DNA of 19,649 nucleotides from Marinobacterium sp. xm-d-530 (GCA_949499045.1 CATEEE010000237.1:1-19649); one strand, 5' to 3'. Counted from the stretch's first letter, positions 7,224-14,065 are shown. The notes: generated by a model from the letters alone, not told the origin. Numbers and translations are program-made.

Positions 7224-7763
7224 TTATTTCTTGAACGGGAACTGCAGTGCAGTCAAAAGAGCACGACCTTCGTCGTTTGTCTTCGCAGTAGTCGTGATAG
7301 TGATATCAAGACCGCGGATCGCGTCTACTTTGTCGTAGTCGATCTCTGGGAAGATGATCTGCTCTTTAACACCCATGCTGTAGTTACCACGGCCGTCAAA
7401 TGACTTAGGGTTAAGACCACGGAAGTCACGGATACGCGGAACCGCAACGTCAACTAGACGGTCTAGGAATTCCCACATACGCTCGCCGCGTAGAGTAACC
7501 TTACAACCGATTGGCCAACCTTCACGAACTTTAAAGCCCGCTACTGATTTACGAGCCAACGTAACAACAGGCTTCTGACCAGCAATTGCAGTCATATCAT
7601 TCACTGCATTCTCTAGAAGCTTCTTGTCTGCCAATGCTTCACCAACACCCATGTTAAGAGTGATTTTAGAAACACGTGGAACAGCCATTACGTTTGGCGA
7701 ATTCAATTCTTCTTTAAGACTCTGTTTGATCTGAGTCTCGTAAAGCGCTTTCAATCTAGACAT
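7224..7763 (-). CDS. rplE: 50S ribosomal protein L5
   Basis: L5, 179 aa, binds 5S rRNA and forms an intersubunit bridge in the central protuberance. The family signature is SKITLNMGVGEALADKKLLE, with PRIRDFRGLNPKSFDGRGNY and the C-terminal LDITITTTAKTNDEGRALL. It begins 14 bp after the rplX stop, with GAGGAG upstream of the ATG. In E. coli the S8 repressor site is near this start. I looked there and could not recognise a convincing copy. Confidence 0.98.
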   Translation of the reverse strand: MSRLKALYETQIKQSLKEELNSPNVMAVPRVSKITLNMGVGEALADKKLLENAVNDMTAIAGQKPVVTLARKSVAGFKVREGWPIGCKVTLRGERMWEFLDRLVDVAVPRIRDFRGLNPKSFDGRGNYSMGVKEQIIFPEIDYDKVDAIRGLDITITTTAKTNDEGRALLTALQFPFKK

Positions 7764-7777
7764 CTGTTCTACTCCTC

Positions 7778-8092
7778 TTACTCAACGATTTCGCCAGTTG
7801 ATTTGTAGAAGCGAACTTTTGTGCCGTCTTCAAGAGTCTTGAAGCCTACACGATCGCCTTTACCTGTCGCAGCGTTAAAGATAGCAACGTTAGAAGCTGC
7901 GATAGCCGCTTCCTTCTCAATGATGCCACCTGGTTGCTGAAGCATAGGGTTTGGCTTCTGGTGTTTTTTCACCATATTGATGCCAGACACGATCAAACGA
8001 TCGTTTTCAAGAATGCGAGCAACTTTGCCACGCTTTCCTTTGTCTTTACCTGCGATAACGATGACTTCGTCGTCACGTTTAATCTTGCGCAT
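7778..8092 (-). CDS. rplX: 50S ribosomal protein L24
   Basis: L24, 104 aa, an early assembly initiator of the large subunit near the exit tunnel. The KOW motif is at the N-terminus (DDEVIVIAGKDKGKRGKVAR), followed by LIVSGINMVKKHQKPNP, typical of the family. The spacer to rplN upstream is 98 bp and contains a terminator-like hairpin, which is unusual within the spc operon. Confidence 0.98.
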   Translation of the reverse strand: MRKIKRDDEVIVIAGKDKGKRGKVARILENDRLIVSGINMVKKHQKPNPMLQQPGGIIEKEAAIAASNVAIFNAATGKGDRVGFKTLEDGTKVRFYKSTGEIVE

Positions 8093-8130
8093 TTTATTTA
8101 CCTTCGTTTCCTACTACCTTCCTCATGCTG

Positions 8131-8161
8131 AAAAACGCCAAACTCGTTAGAGCTTGACGTT
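8131..8161 (-). terminator. Terminator-like hairpin between rplN and rplX (possible attenuator)
   Basis: On the minus strand AACGTCAAGCTC (8161-8150) pairs with GAGTTTGGCGTT (8145-8134) as a 12-bp stem with two G.U pairs and the loop TAAC. Five T residues (8135-8131) follow directly. This has the shape of a rho-independent terminator, but the next operon genes lie downstream, so complete termination is unlikely. Partial termination, or 3'-end protection of upstream mRNA, would alter the ratio between rplN and the later spc genes (inference). Confidence 0.55.
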
Positions 8162-8190
8162 CTCCTTAAAAACTTCGAATTTTCGAGGTT

Positions 8191-8559
8191 TTATAGCACT
8201 TCAGGCGCCAGGGAAATGATCTTCATGAACTTCTCAGAGCGAAGCTCACGCGTTACTGGGCCGAAGATACGAGTTCCGATTGGAGCGTCGTTCGCGTTCA
8301 AAAGAACCGCTGAGTTAACATCAAAACGGATCAAAGAACCATCGGGACGACGAACACCTTTACGGGTACGTACTACGACAGCTTTTAGTACTTGGCCTTT
8401 TTTGACTTTGCCACGAGGAATCGCTTCTTTAACCGATACCTTGATAACATCGCCAACGTTAGCGTAACGACGGTGTGAACCGCCTAGTACTTTAATACAC
8501 TGCACTCGCTTAGCGCCGCTGTTATCAGCAACATCAAGCATCGTTTCAGTTTGAATCAT
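8191..8559 (-). CDS. rplN: 50S ribosomal protein L14
   Basis: L14, 122 aa, at the subunit interface. The start is MIQTETMLDVADNSGAKRVQ, and the L14 signature lies around GSHRRYANVGDVIKVSVKEA. The C-terminus is ELRSEKFMKIISLAPEVL. It is the first gene of the spc operon, with GGAG 6 bases before the ATG. Structured spacers lie on both sides. Confidence 0.98.
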   Translation of the reverse strand: MIQTETMLDVADNSGAKRVQCIKVLGGSHRRYANVGDVIKVSVKEAIPRGKVKKGQVLKAVVVRTRKGVRRPDGSLIRFDVNSAVLLNANDAPIGTRIFGPVTRELRSEKFMKIISLAPEVL

Positions 8560-8576
8560 GGTTTACTCCACAATCT

Positions 8577-8656
8577 CTAGTGCCTCATTCGACCCTCAAT
8601 CGACAGTCGAATAAGGCGGCTAGTGAAGCAAAGGTGCAATAGTCTACACCTTTGCT
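8577..8656 (-). other. Two tandem hairpins at the S10/spc operon junction
   Basis: First on the minus strand is a perfect 10-bp stem, AGCAAAGGTG (8656-8647) with CACCTTTGCT (8636-8627), which includes the last codons and TAG stop of rpsQ. Second is a 12-bp stem, GCCTTATTCGAC (8617-8606, one T.G wobble) with GTCGAATGAGGC (8593-8582), flanked by CTAG on each side. Neither has a T-run. They occupy the rpsQ-rplN spacer where the S10 operon ends in E. coli. A weak promoter-like pair, TTGAAG (8669-8664) and TAGACT (8646-8641) with a 17-bp spacer, overlaps the first hairpin. Confidence 0.55.
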
Positions 8657-8907
8657 CCACGTTCTTCAATGCGTACCAATGACCAAGACTTAGTCTTAGA
8701 CAGTGGGCGACTTTCCGCGATTGTCACTAGGTCACCCGCTTGGCATTCATTCTTCTCATCGTGTGCGTGCAACTTAGTTGAACGCTTCATGAATTTACCG
8801 TAGATCGGGTGCTTTTCCTTGCGCTCAACCAACACAGTGATGGTCTTATCCATCTTGTCACTGATAACTTTACCAGTAACGGTACGAGTACGTTTTTCAG
8901 CGCTCAT
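8644..8907 (-). CDS. rpsQ: 30S ribosomal protein S17
   Basis: S17, 87 aa, an OB-fold primary 16S-binding protein. The start is MSAEKRTRTVTGKVISDKMD, and the S17 signature GDLVTIAESRPLSKTKSWSL is near the C-terminus. Its ATG directly abuts the rpmC stop (TAAATG), so translation is probably coupled. It uses a TAG stop that lies in the loop of a hairpin. Confidence 0.98.
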   Translation of the reverse strand: MSAEKRTRTVTGKVISDKMDKTITVLVERKEKHPIYGKFMKRSTKLHAHDEKNECQAGDLVTIAESRPLSKTKSWSLVRIEERGAKV

Positions 8908-9099
8908 TTAGTCACCTGCTTTTTGGTTAAGTACTGTCTTAACGCGAGCGATGTCGCGACGAACCTGACCCAACATGTGAGTCTGTGCCAACTGGCCAGT
9001 AGCCTTTTGCATACGCAAGTTAAACTGATCCTTAAGGAGAGTCAGCAATGTTTGCTGAAGCTCTTCTACGGATTGATCACGTAGTTCAGTAGCTTTCAT
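8908..9099 (-). CDS. rpmC: 50S ribosomal protein L29
   Basis: L29, 63 aa, a helical protein beside the peptide exit tunnel. It starts MKATELRDQSVEELQQTLLT and contains the family segment LKDQFNLRMQKATGQLAQTH. Its ATG overlaps the rplP stop by one base (TAATG), and its stop abuts the rpsQ start. This packing is typical of the S10 operon. Confidence 0.98.
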   Translation of the reverse strand: MKATELRDQSVEELQQTLLTLLKDQFNLRMQKATGQLAQTHMLGQVRRDIARVKTVLNQKAGD

Positions 9100-9512
9100 T
9101 ACATCACCGTCCGTTTAACTACAGTTGTTGAAAGCGGAAGCTTAGCTGCCGCTAGTTCAAAGGCTTCTTTCGCGAGTTGTTCAGGTACGCCTGCCATTTC
9201 AAACAGTACTTTACCTGGTTGGATCTGAGCGACCCAGTACTCAACGTTACCCTTACCTTTACCCATACGTACTTCTAGTGGCTTACCTGTAATCGGCTTG
9301 TCTGGGAAGACACGGATCCAGATTTTACCACCACGTTTTACGTGACGAGTCATGGTACGACGAGCGGCTTCGATCTGACGCGCTGTGATACGACCACGTT
9401 CGGTCGATTTCAGTGCGAATTCACCAAAGCTAACGCTGCTGCCGCGTTGAGCCAAACCGCGGTTGCGGCCTTTCATTACCTTACGGAATTTTAGACGCTT
9501 AGGTTGCAACAT
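9099..9512 (-). CDS. rplP: 50S ribosomal protein L16
   Basis: L16, 137 aa, near the A-site of the peptidyl transferase centre. Start MLQPKRLKFRKVMKGRNRGL, then the family motifs ITARQIEAARRTMTRHVKRG and RMGKGKGNVEYWVAQIQPGK. The arginine in PLEVRMGKGKG, which in E. coli L16 is hydroxylated, appears conserved. It is 11 bp after rpsC and overlaps rpmC by one base. Confidence 0.98.
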   Translation of the reverse strand: MLQPKRLKFRKVMKGRNRGLAQRGSSVSFGEFALKSTERGRITARQIEAARRTMTRHVKRGGKIWIRVFPDKPITGKPLEVRMGKGKGNVEYWVAQIQPGKVLFEMAGVPEQLAKEAFELAAAKLPLSTTVVKRTVM

Positions 9513-9523
9513 GTTCCGCTACC

Positions 9524-10204
9524 TCACTTCGCTTTCTTCGCAGGTGCATTTTTCTGAGCGCGTACCTGTTCGATACCACCAAGAACTTCACCTTTGAAGA
9601 TCCAAGTTTTGATGCCGATCACACCGTAAGTAGTGTGGGCTTCGTATGTAGCGTAGTCGATATCTGCACGTAGAGTGTGTAGAGGTACACGACCTTCACG
9701 GTACCACTCTGTACGCGCGATCTCAGCACCACCTAGACGGCCAGCAAGAGAGATCTTGATACCTTTCGCACCAGCACGCATTGTGTTCTGTACGGCGCGC
9801 TTCATAGCACGACGGAACATAACACGACGCTCTAGCTGACCTGCAATGTTCTGCGCAACAAGTTTCGCATCCATATCTGGCTTACGAATCTCTTCGATGT
9901 TGATGTGAACTGGCACTCCCATCATCTTAGAGACTGTTGAACGTAGAACTTCTACGTCTTCACCTTTTTTACCAATCACGATGCCTGGACGCGCCGTGTG
10001 GATGGTGATTTTCGCATTCTGTGCAGGACGCTCGATTTCGATGCGGCTTACAGATGCTTTTTCTAGCTGCTTCTCAAGGTACTTACGCACTTCAAGGTCA
10101 TTCAACAGCTTCTTCGCGTAATCGGCTTTGTCCGCATACCACACAGAAGTATGGTCTTTTACGACACCAAGTCGAATACCGGTTGGGTTAACTTTTTGAC
10201 CCAT
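9524..10204 (-). CDS. rpsC: 30S ribosomal protein S3
   Basis: S3, 226 aa, at the mRNA entry channel, where it contributes to helicase activity and fidelity. The N-terminus MGQKVNPTGIRLGVVKDHTS, the KH type-2 domain with the GKKGE loop (IHTARPGIVIGKKGEDVEVL) and the C-terminal domain with RVPLHTLRADIDYATYEAHT are all present. The Ala/Lys-rich tail ends in NAPAKKAK. It lies 25 bp after rplV. Confidence 0.98.
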   Translation of the reverse strand: MGQKVNPTGIRLGVVKDHTSVWYADKADYAKKLLNDLEVRKYLEKQLEKASVSRIEIERPAQNAKITIHTARPGIVIGKKGEDVEVLRSTVSKMMGVPVHINIEEIRKPDMDAKLVAQNIAGQLERRVMFRRAMKRAVQNTMRAGAKGIKISLAGRLGGAEIARTEWYREGRVPLHTLRADIDYATYEAHTTYGVIGIKTWIFKGEVLGGIEQVRAQKNAPAKKAK

Positions 10205-10229
10205 GATTAAATCTCCTAGTACTCAGCTC

Positions 10230-10559
10230 TTAGTCTGCGACCTTAACAGTGATATGACACGAGCGTTTCAAAATGCGATCAGCTCGTCCCTTAGCACGCG
10301 GACGGATACGTTTCATGGTCATGCCTTCATCAACGAAGACAGTCGCAACGCGAAGTTCGTCAATGTCAGCACCTTCATTGTGCTCTGCGTTTGCAATAGC
10401 AGACTCAAGCACTTTCTTAACCAGGTGTGCACCTTTTTTGGTGCTGAACGCCAAAATGTTCAGAGCTTCGCCAACAGATTTGCCGCGAATCTGGTCAGCA
10501 ACCAGACGAGCTTTCTGAGCGGAGATGCGGGCGCCGTTATGCTTTGCAATAGCTTCCAT
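10230..10559 (-). CDS. rplV: 50S ribosomal protein L22
   Basis: L22, 109 aa from this start, lines the peptide exit tunnel. The sequence EAIAKHNGARISAQKARLVA, the beta-hairpin region around GMTMKRIRPRAKGRADRILK and the tail SCHITVKVAD are typical. Three in-frame starts lie together: TTG at 10565, ATG at 10562 and ATG at 10559. I chose 10559 because the AGGAG SD then has a 6-base spacer, against 3 or 0 for the others. The difference is two residues at most. Confidence 0.95.
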   Translation of the reverse strand: MEAIAKHNGARISAQKARLVADQIRGKSVGEALNILAFSTKKGAHLVKKVLESAIANAEHNEGADIDELRVATVFVDEGMTMKRIRPRAKGRADRILKRSCHITVKVAD

Positions 10560-10571
10560 CATCAACTCCTA

Positions 10572-10847
10572 TTATCTCTTAGCCTTCTTGTCTGCAACGT
10601 GGCCTTTAAAGGCACGAGTCACTGCAAACTCACCCAGCTTATGACCGACCATGTCTTCAGTAATGAATACTGGGACATGCTGACGGCCGTTATGTACCGC
10701 AATCGTCAAACCGACAAAGTTCGGAAAGATTGTAGAACGGCGAGACCAAGTCTTAATTGGTTTACGTTCGCTGTTCTCGATTGCAGCTTCTACCTTTTTC
10801 AACAAGTGAAGGTCGATAAATGGACCTTTCTTAAGTGAACGTGGCAC
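10572..10847 (-). CDS. rpsS: 30S ribosomal protein S19
   Basis: S19, 91 aa, in the small-subunit head beside S13. It starts MPRSLKKGPFIDLHLLKKVE, and the S19 signature is GHKLGEFAVTRAFKGHVADK. It is 12 bp after rplB. Length is within one residue of the E. coli protein. Confidence 0.98.
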   Translation of the reverse strand: MPRSLKKGPFIDLHLLKKVEAAIENSERKPIKTWSRRSTIFPNFVGLTIAVHNGRQHVPVFITEDMVGHKLGEFAVTRAFKGHVADKKAKR

Positions 10848-10859
10848 AGCTGATTCCTC

Positions 10860-11687
10860 TTACTTAGCCTGACGACGACGTACGATAAGCTTATCAGTAC
10901 GCTTGTTCTTACGGGTTTTGTGACCTTTAGTCGGAACACCCCATGGTGTCACAGGATGACGACCACCAGATGTACGACCTTCACCACCACCGTGTGGGTG
11001 ATCGACTGGGTTCATCGCCACACCGCGAACGGTAGGACGAACACCACGCCAGCGCGTAGCACCAGCTTTACCCAAGCGACGTAGGCTATGTTCACCATTA
11101 CCTACTTCACCAAGAGTCGCACGACACTCAGACAACACTTTGCGCATTTCGCCAGAACGTAGACGTAGAGTCGCGTACTGACCTTCACGAGCAACTAGCT
11201 GAGCGGATGTACCCGCTGAGCGAGCCATCTGTGCACCCTTACCAGGCTTTAATTCAACACAGTGAACAGTCGAACCTACAGGTACGTTGCGCAAAGGCAT
11301 ACAGTTACCTGGTTTAAAGTCAGCCTGTTCGCCAGACATCAGAGCAGCACCTGCTTCAACGCCCTTAGGAGCGATGATGTAGCGACGCTCACCATCTGCG
11401 TACTTCAACAGAGCGATGTTCGCAGAACGGTTTGGATCATATTCCAGACGCTCAACGACAGCAGGAATGCCATCTTTGTTGCGACGGAAATCGATTACAC
11501 GGTAAGCCTGTTTGTGACCGCCACCAATGTGACGCGTAGTGATGCGACCATTGTGGTTACGACCACCAGACTTAGATTTCTTTTCAACCAACGCTGCAAA
11601 AGGCTTACCTTTGTGAAGGTTTTGGCCTTTAACAGAAACGACGTGACGACGTCCTGCAGAGGTTGGCTTAGCTTTAACAGTTGCCAT
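10860..11687 (-). CDS. rplB: 50S ribosomal protein L2
   Basis: L2, 275 aa, needed for subunit association and close to the peptidyl transferase centre. The SH3-like central part contains VKGQNLHKGKP early and RNVPVGSTVHCVELKPGKGA, and the family signature NPVDHPHGGGEGRTSGGRHP includes the conserved histidine of the PHGGGEG loop. The tail is KRTDKLIVRRRQAK. It lies 14 bp after rplW. Length is near the usual 273-276 aa. Confidence 0.98.
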   Translation of the reverse strand: MATVKAKPTSAGRRHVVSVKGQNLHKGKPFAALVEKKSKSGGRNHNGRITTRHIGGGHKQAYRVIDFRRNKDGIPAVVERLEYDPNRSANIALLKYADGERRYIIAPKGVEAGAALMSGEQADFKPGNCMPLRNVPVGSTVHCVELKPGKGAQMARSAGTSAQLVAREGQYATLRLRSGEMRKVLSECRATLGEVGNGEHSLRRLGKAGATRWRGVRPTVRGVAMNPVDHPHGGGEGRTSGGRHPVTPWGVPTKGHKTRKNKRTDKLIVRRRQAK

Positions 11688-11701
11688 TTCTTAACCCCTC
11701 C

Positions 11702-12001
11702 TTATTCGCCAGCAGCCAGAAAATCAATTTCTGAACCGTCAGCTAGACGAACGTATGCTTTGCGAACATCGCTGCGCTTACCCATGCCACGCATAGTACG
11801 CTTCGTTTTACCTTTCGCATTAAGCACGTTCACGTTTGCAACCGTTACGTTGAACAGCTGTTCAACAGCAGCCTTAATTTCAGGCTTAGTTGCATCGTTA
11901 GCGACACGGAATACTACTTGTTGAGTATCTTCCGCTACGATCGTTGCTTTCTCAGAGATGTGTGGTCCGAGTAGCACTTTGTAGATGCGTTCCGGGTTCA
12001 T
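11702..12001 (-). CDS. rplW: 50S ribosomal protein L23
   Basis: L23, 99 aa, at the tunnel exit, where signal recognition particle and trigger factor dock. It starts MNPERIYKVLLGPHISEKAT, and the family signature NVLNAKGKTKRTMRGMGKRS is present. Its ATG overlaps the rplD stop in an ATGA (four-base overlap), a common sign of coupled translation. Confidence 0.98.
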   Translation of the reverse strand: MNPERIYKVLLGPHISEKATIVAEDTQQVVFRVANDATKPEIKAAVEQLFNVTVANVNVLNAKGKTKRTMRGMGKRSDVRKAYVRLADGSEIDFLAAGE

Positions 12002-12603
12002 GCAAACACCTCCTCGATCTTCTTAAGAGCGGGTACAGTCACAACCACTTTATCGAAACCGATAAGGCTCACTGGATCGATACCTGCTGCATCACGTACG
12101 TCAACGTGTGGTACGTTACGAGCAGCAAGGAATAGGTTTAGATCAACCTCTTCAGTGATAACCAAAGCGTTGCTCAGGTCAAACTCTTTCATTTTTGCTA
12201 AGAACTGCTTAGTTTTTGGAGCTTCGACAGCGAAGTCTTCAACAACAACTAGACGCTCTTGGCGAACCAACTCAGACAAGATAGAACGCATCGCAGCACG
12301 GTACATCTTCTTGTTAACTTTCTGAGAGTGGTCACGTGGAGTAGCAGCAAATGTTACGCCACCAGTACGCCAAATAGGAGAACGCGTAGTACCCGCACGA
12401 GCACGACCTGTTCCTTTTTGACGGAATGGTTTAGCACCACCACCAGCTACATCTGAACGGCTTTTCTGAGCTTTAGTACCCTGACGTGCACCTGCCATGT
12501 AGGCAGTTACAACCTGGTGTACTAGAGCTTCATTAAACTCTTTGCCAAACGCAGTATCGGCTACTTCAACCGAACCCTTGGCACCAGTTAGATTCAAATT
12601 CAT
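11998..12603 (-). CDS. rplD: 50S ribosomal protein L4
   Basis: L4, 201 aa, the same length as in E. coli. The long extended loop that reaches the exit tunnel is GGAKPFRQKGTGRARAGTTR, and the start is MNLNLTGAKGSVEVADTAFG. In E. coli L4 is also the autogenous repressor of the S10 operon. The leader before rpsJ here is short (about 65 nt), so if L4 control exists its target may differ (see findings). The four-base overlap with rplW suggests coupling. Confidence 0.98.
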   Translation of the reverse strand: MNLNLTGAKGSVEVADTAFGKEFNEALVHQVVTAYMAGARQGTKAQKSRSDVAGGGAKPFRQKGTGRARAGTTRSPIWRTGGVTFAATPRDHSQKVNKKMYRAAMRSILSELVRQERLVVVEDFAVEAPKTKQFLAKMKEFDLSNALVITEEVDLNLFLAARNVPHVDVRDAAGIDPVSLIGFDKVVVTVPALKKIEEVFA

Positions 12604-12614
12604 GACAATCTCCC

Positions 12615-13253
12615 TTAGCCGCGCGCTTTAACAGCTGGTTTAACGATGACGTCACCACCAGGAGCACCAGGAACGGCACCCTTGATTAGCAACAAGCCGC
12701 GCTCAGCGTCTACGCGTACTACCTCAAGGCTTTGTACTGTAGATCGCTCTGCACCCATGTGCCCAGCCATCTTTTTACCTTTAAAAACGCGACCCGGAGT
12801 TTGGCACTGACCAATTGAACCCGGAGCACGGTGAGAAAGTGAGTTACCGTGAGTCATATCCTGAGTACGGAAGTTGTGACGCTTAACGCCACCCTGGAAG
12901 CCCTTACCCTTAGATTGACCAGTTACATCTACTTTTTCGCCTGCTTGGAAGCGCTCAACAGTAAGTGCATCACCTACGTTGATTTCCTCATCACCCTTCG
13001 CGCGAAACTCCCACAAACCTGCACCTGCTTCAACGCCAGCTTTAGCAAAATGACCAGCTTCTGGTTTAGAAAGGCGGTTAGCCTTCTTAGCACCAGTAGT
13101 CACTTGTACAGCAGCGTAACCGTCTGTTTCGACAGTCTTAACGCAAGTCACTCGGTTCGGTTCCACCTCGATGACGGTGACTGGCACGGACACGCCGTCT
13201 TCAGTGAAGACACGGGTCATACCCGCTTTACGTCCGATAAGTCCTAATGACAT
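12615..13253 (-). CDS. rplC: 50S ribosomal protein L3
   Basis: L3, 212 aa, an early-assembly protein near the peptidyl transferase centre. Start MSLGLIGRKAGMTRVFTEDG, with the family signature VTGQSKGKGFQGGVKRHNFR and the conserved HGNSLSHRAPGSIGQCQTPG segment, whose Gln is a methylation site in E. coli. The ATG at 13253 has an AAGAGGT SD. An in-frame GTG 14 codons upstream is rejected because that extension has no family match. The 116-bp spacer to rpsJ is unusually long and structured. Confidence 0.97.
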   Translation of the reverse strand: MSLGLIGRKAGMTRVFTEDGVSVPVTVIEVEPNRVTCVKTVETDGYAAVQVTTGAKKANRLSKPEAGHFAKAGVEAGAGLWEFRAKGDEEINVGDALTVERFQAGEKVDVTGQSKGKGFQGGVKRHNFRTQDMTHGNSLSHRAPGSIGQCQTPGRVFKGKKMAGHMGAERSTVQSLEVVRVDAERGLLLIKGAVPGAPGGDVIVKPAVKARG

Positions 13254-13301
13254 TTTATATACCTCTTGCCAGTTGTGTACGGGGCTGTTACCCACTACGG
13301 C

Positions 13302-13371
13302 TACCCTTTTCAGGGGTATTCCACAAATAGCGCTTCATTAATAAAAAATTAATAAATCTGCGCGTGCTATT
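13302..13371 (-). other. Structured spacer between rpsJ and rplC
   Basis: Two hairpins are visible on the minus strand. An AT-rich one has AATAGC (13371-13366, starting in the rpsJ stop codon) pairing with GCTATT (13331-13326), and inside it ATTAAT/ATTAAT (13353-13348, 13342-13337) around a T5 loop. The second is TACCC/GGGTA (13318-13314, 13306-13302) with a 7-base loop. The bases after it may also fold (GGGTAACAGCCC, ending near 13283). No clear terminator tail is present. The spacer could be a leader or processing region for rplC. Confidence 0.4.
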
Positions 13372-13681
13372 AGCCTAGGCTGATCTGCACTTCTACACCC
13401 GCTGCGAGATCTAGCTTCATTAGAGCATCAACTGTTTTTTCAGTTGGCTCAACGATATCTAGAACACGCTTGTGCGTACGAATTTCGTACTGATCACGCG
13501 CGTCTTTGTTGACGTGCGGTGAAACCAATACGGTGTAACGCTCTTTGCGAGTAGGAAGTGGGATCGGACCACGGACCTGAGCACCAGTACGCTTTGCAGT
13601 TTCAACGATCTCCTGAGCCGAAGTATCGATCAGACGATGGTCAAAAGCCTTCAAGCGGATTCTGATTTTTTGGTTCTGCAT
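13370..13681 (-). CDS. rpsJ: 30S ribosomal protein S10
   Basis: S10, 103 aa, a head protein of the small subunit that also serves as NusE in transcription antitermination. The start MQNQKIRIRLKAFDHRLIDT and the signature VRGPIPLPTRKERYTVLVSP are near identical to recalled family members. I chose the ATG at 13681 because the family starts there. However, the nearest SD (AGGA, 13699-13696) is 14 bases away, whereas an in-frame GTG at 13690 lies 5 bases from it and would add MIK. It is the first gene of the S10 operon. Confidence 0.97.
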   Translation of the reverse strand: MQNQKIRIRLKAFDHRLIDTSAQEIVETAKRTGAQVRGPIPLPTRKERYTVLVSPHVNKDARDQYEIRTHKRVLDIVEPTEKTVDALMKLDLAAGVEVQISLG

Positions 13682-13714
13682 TTTGATCACGCATTTCCTA
13701 AAATATTAAATTAA

Positions 13715-13746
13715 CGGCAATAGCCGACCTCCCCTCAAATGAAGGG
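13715..13746 (-). promoter_or_regulatory. Short S10 leader with two small hairpins
   Basis: From the likely start of transcription near 13746, the minus strand reads a CCCT/AGGG stem with a 7-base loop (13746-13732). This is followed by a full-match SD-like GGAGGT (13732-13727) and a CGGC/GCCG stem with a TATT loop (13726-13715). The leader is only about 65 nt before rpsJ, much shorter than the E. coli S10 leader that binds L4. Confidence 0.45.
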
Positions 13747-13752
13747 ACGCAA

Positions 13753-13782
13753 ATTCTACTTGAGATTTGGCACGTAGGTCAA
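13753..13782 (-). promoter_or_regulatory. Sigma-70 promoter for the S10 operon
   Basis: Minus strand TTGACC (13782-13777), an 18-bp spacer and TAGAAT (13758-13753), each one mismatch from consensus. A/T-rich bases lie just upstream, like an UP element, and TTGCGTCCC follows as a GC-leaning discriminator. It sits between the REP-like cluster and rpsJ, the expected place for the S10 promoter. Confidence 0.65.
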
Positions 13783-13818
13783 CTATAGATTCATTAAAGA
13801 TACTGCCTAATCGGAGAG

Positions 13819-14029
13819 TCGGGTCAGACCCGATGCACGGAATAGTGACTGAGCACCGGTGTCCGACCTCCGGTCTGACACCGCATCAAAAGCGGATGAC
13901 AGGCTGAAAGCCAGTCACCGGAATGTCTTTTCTACCTACGGAGTAACGGTGACCGGCCTTGAGCCTGTCATCCGTAAGACCTTTTCTACCCATGGAATAA
14001 CGGTGACTGGCCTTCAGCCTGTCATCCGC
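13819..14029. repeat. Cluster of REP-like palindromic repeats between tuf and the S10 operon
   Basis: This fills most of the 431-bp gene-free stretch 13682-14112. Three copies of a 28-29 bp unit are seen: 14001-14029 and 13947-13974 in direct orientation and 13892-13920 inverted. The outer two differ by one base in 29 and the middle copy by three. Each unit carries a small stem (GAC.GGC / GCC.GTC) around CTTCA. The two direct copies share an upstream TTTTCTACC segment, giving a period near 54 bp. Two other palindromes precede them: 13819-13833 (TCGGGT/ACCCGA) and 13858-13882 (GGTGTC.GACC / GGTC.GACACC). The remaining parts of the gap hold the S10 promoter and leader (13682-13782) and the tuf terminator. 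Confidence 0.8.
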
Positions 14030-14065
14030 AATACCAGCAAAACCCCAACCCCAGGCAACAGACAC

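Noticed and set aside
7755..7800. S8 repressor site at the rplX-rplE junction as in E. coli
   Set aside because: I could not recognise the internal-loop motif by eye; a covariance search would be needed, so I did not annotate it.
10203..10838. Plus-strand 211-aa open frame opposite rplV and rpsS
   Set aside because: It lies fully antisense to two well-conserved ribosomal protein genes, and its composition (many Cys, Phe and Ser) is that of a reverse-strand shadow.
11262..11924. Plus-strand 220-aa open frame opposite rplB and rplW
   Set aside because: Antisense to certain genes, with no family motif and no ribosome binding site seen.
13254..13295. N-terminal extension of rplC from a GTG at 13295
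   Set aside because: The added 14 residues have no L3 similarity, and the ATG at 13253 has a good AAGAGGT SD and the family start.
13892..14029. CRISPR-like array
   Set aside because: Only three units, one of them inverted, with related sequence in the intervals between the direct copies and no cas genes; this fits REP-type repeats better.
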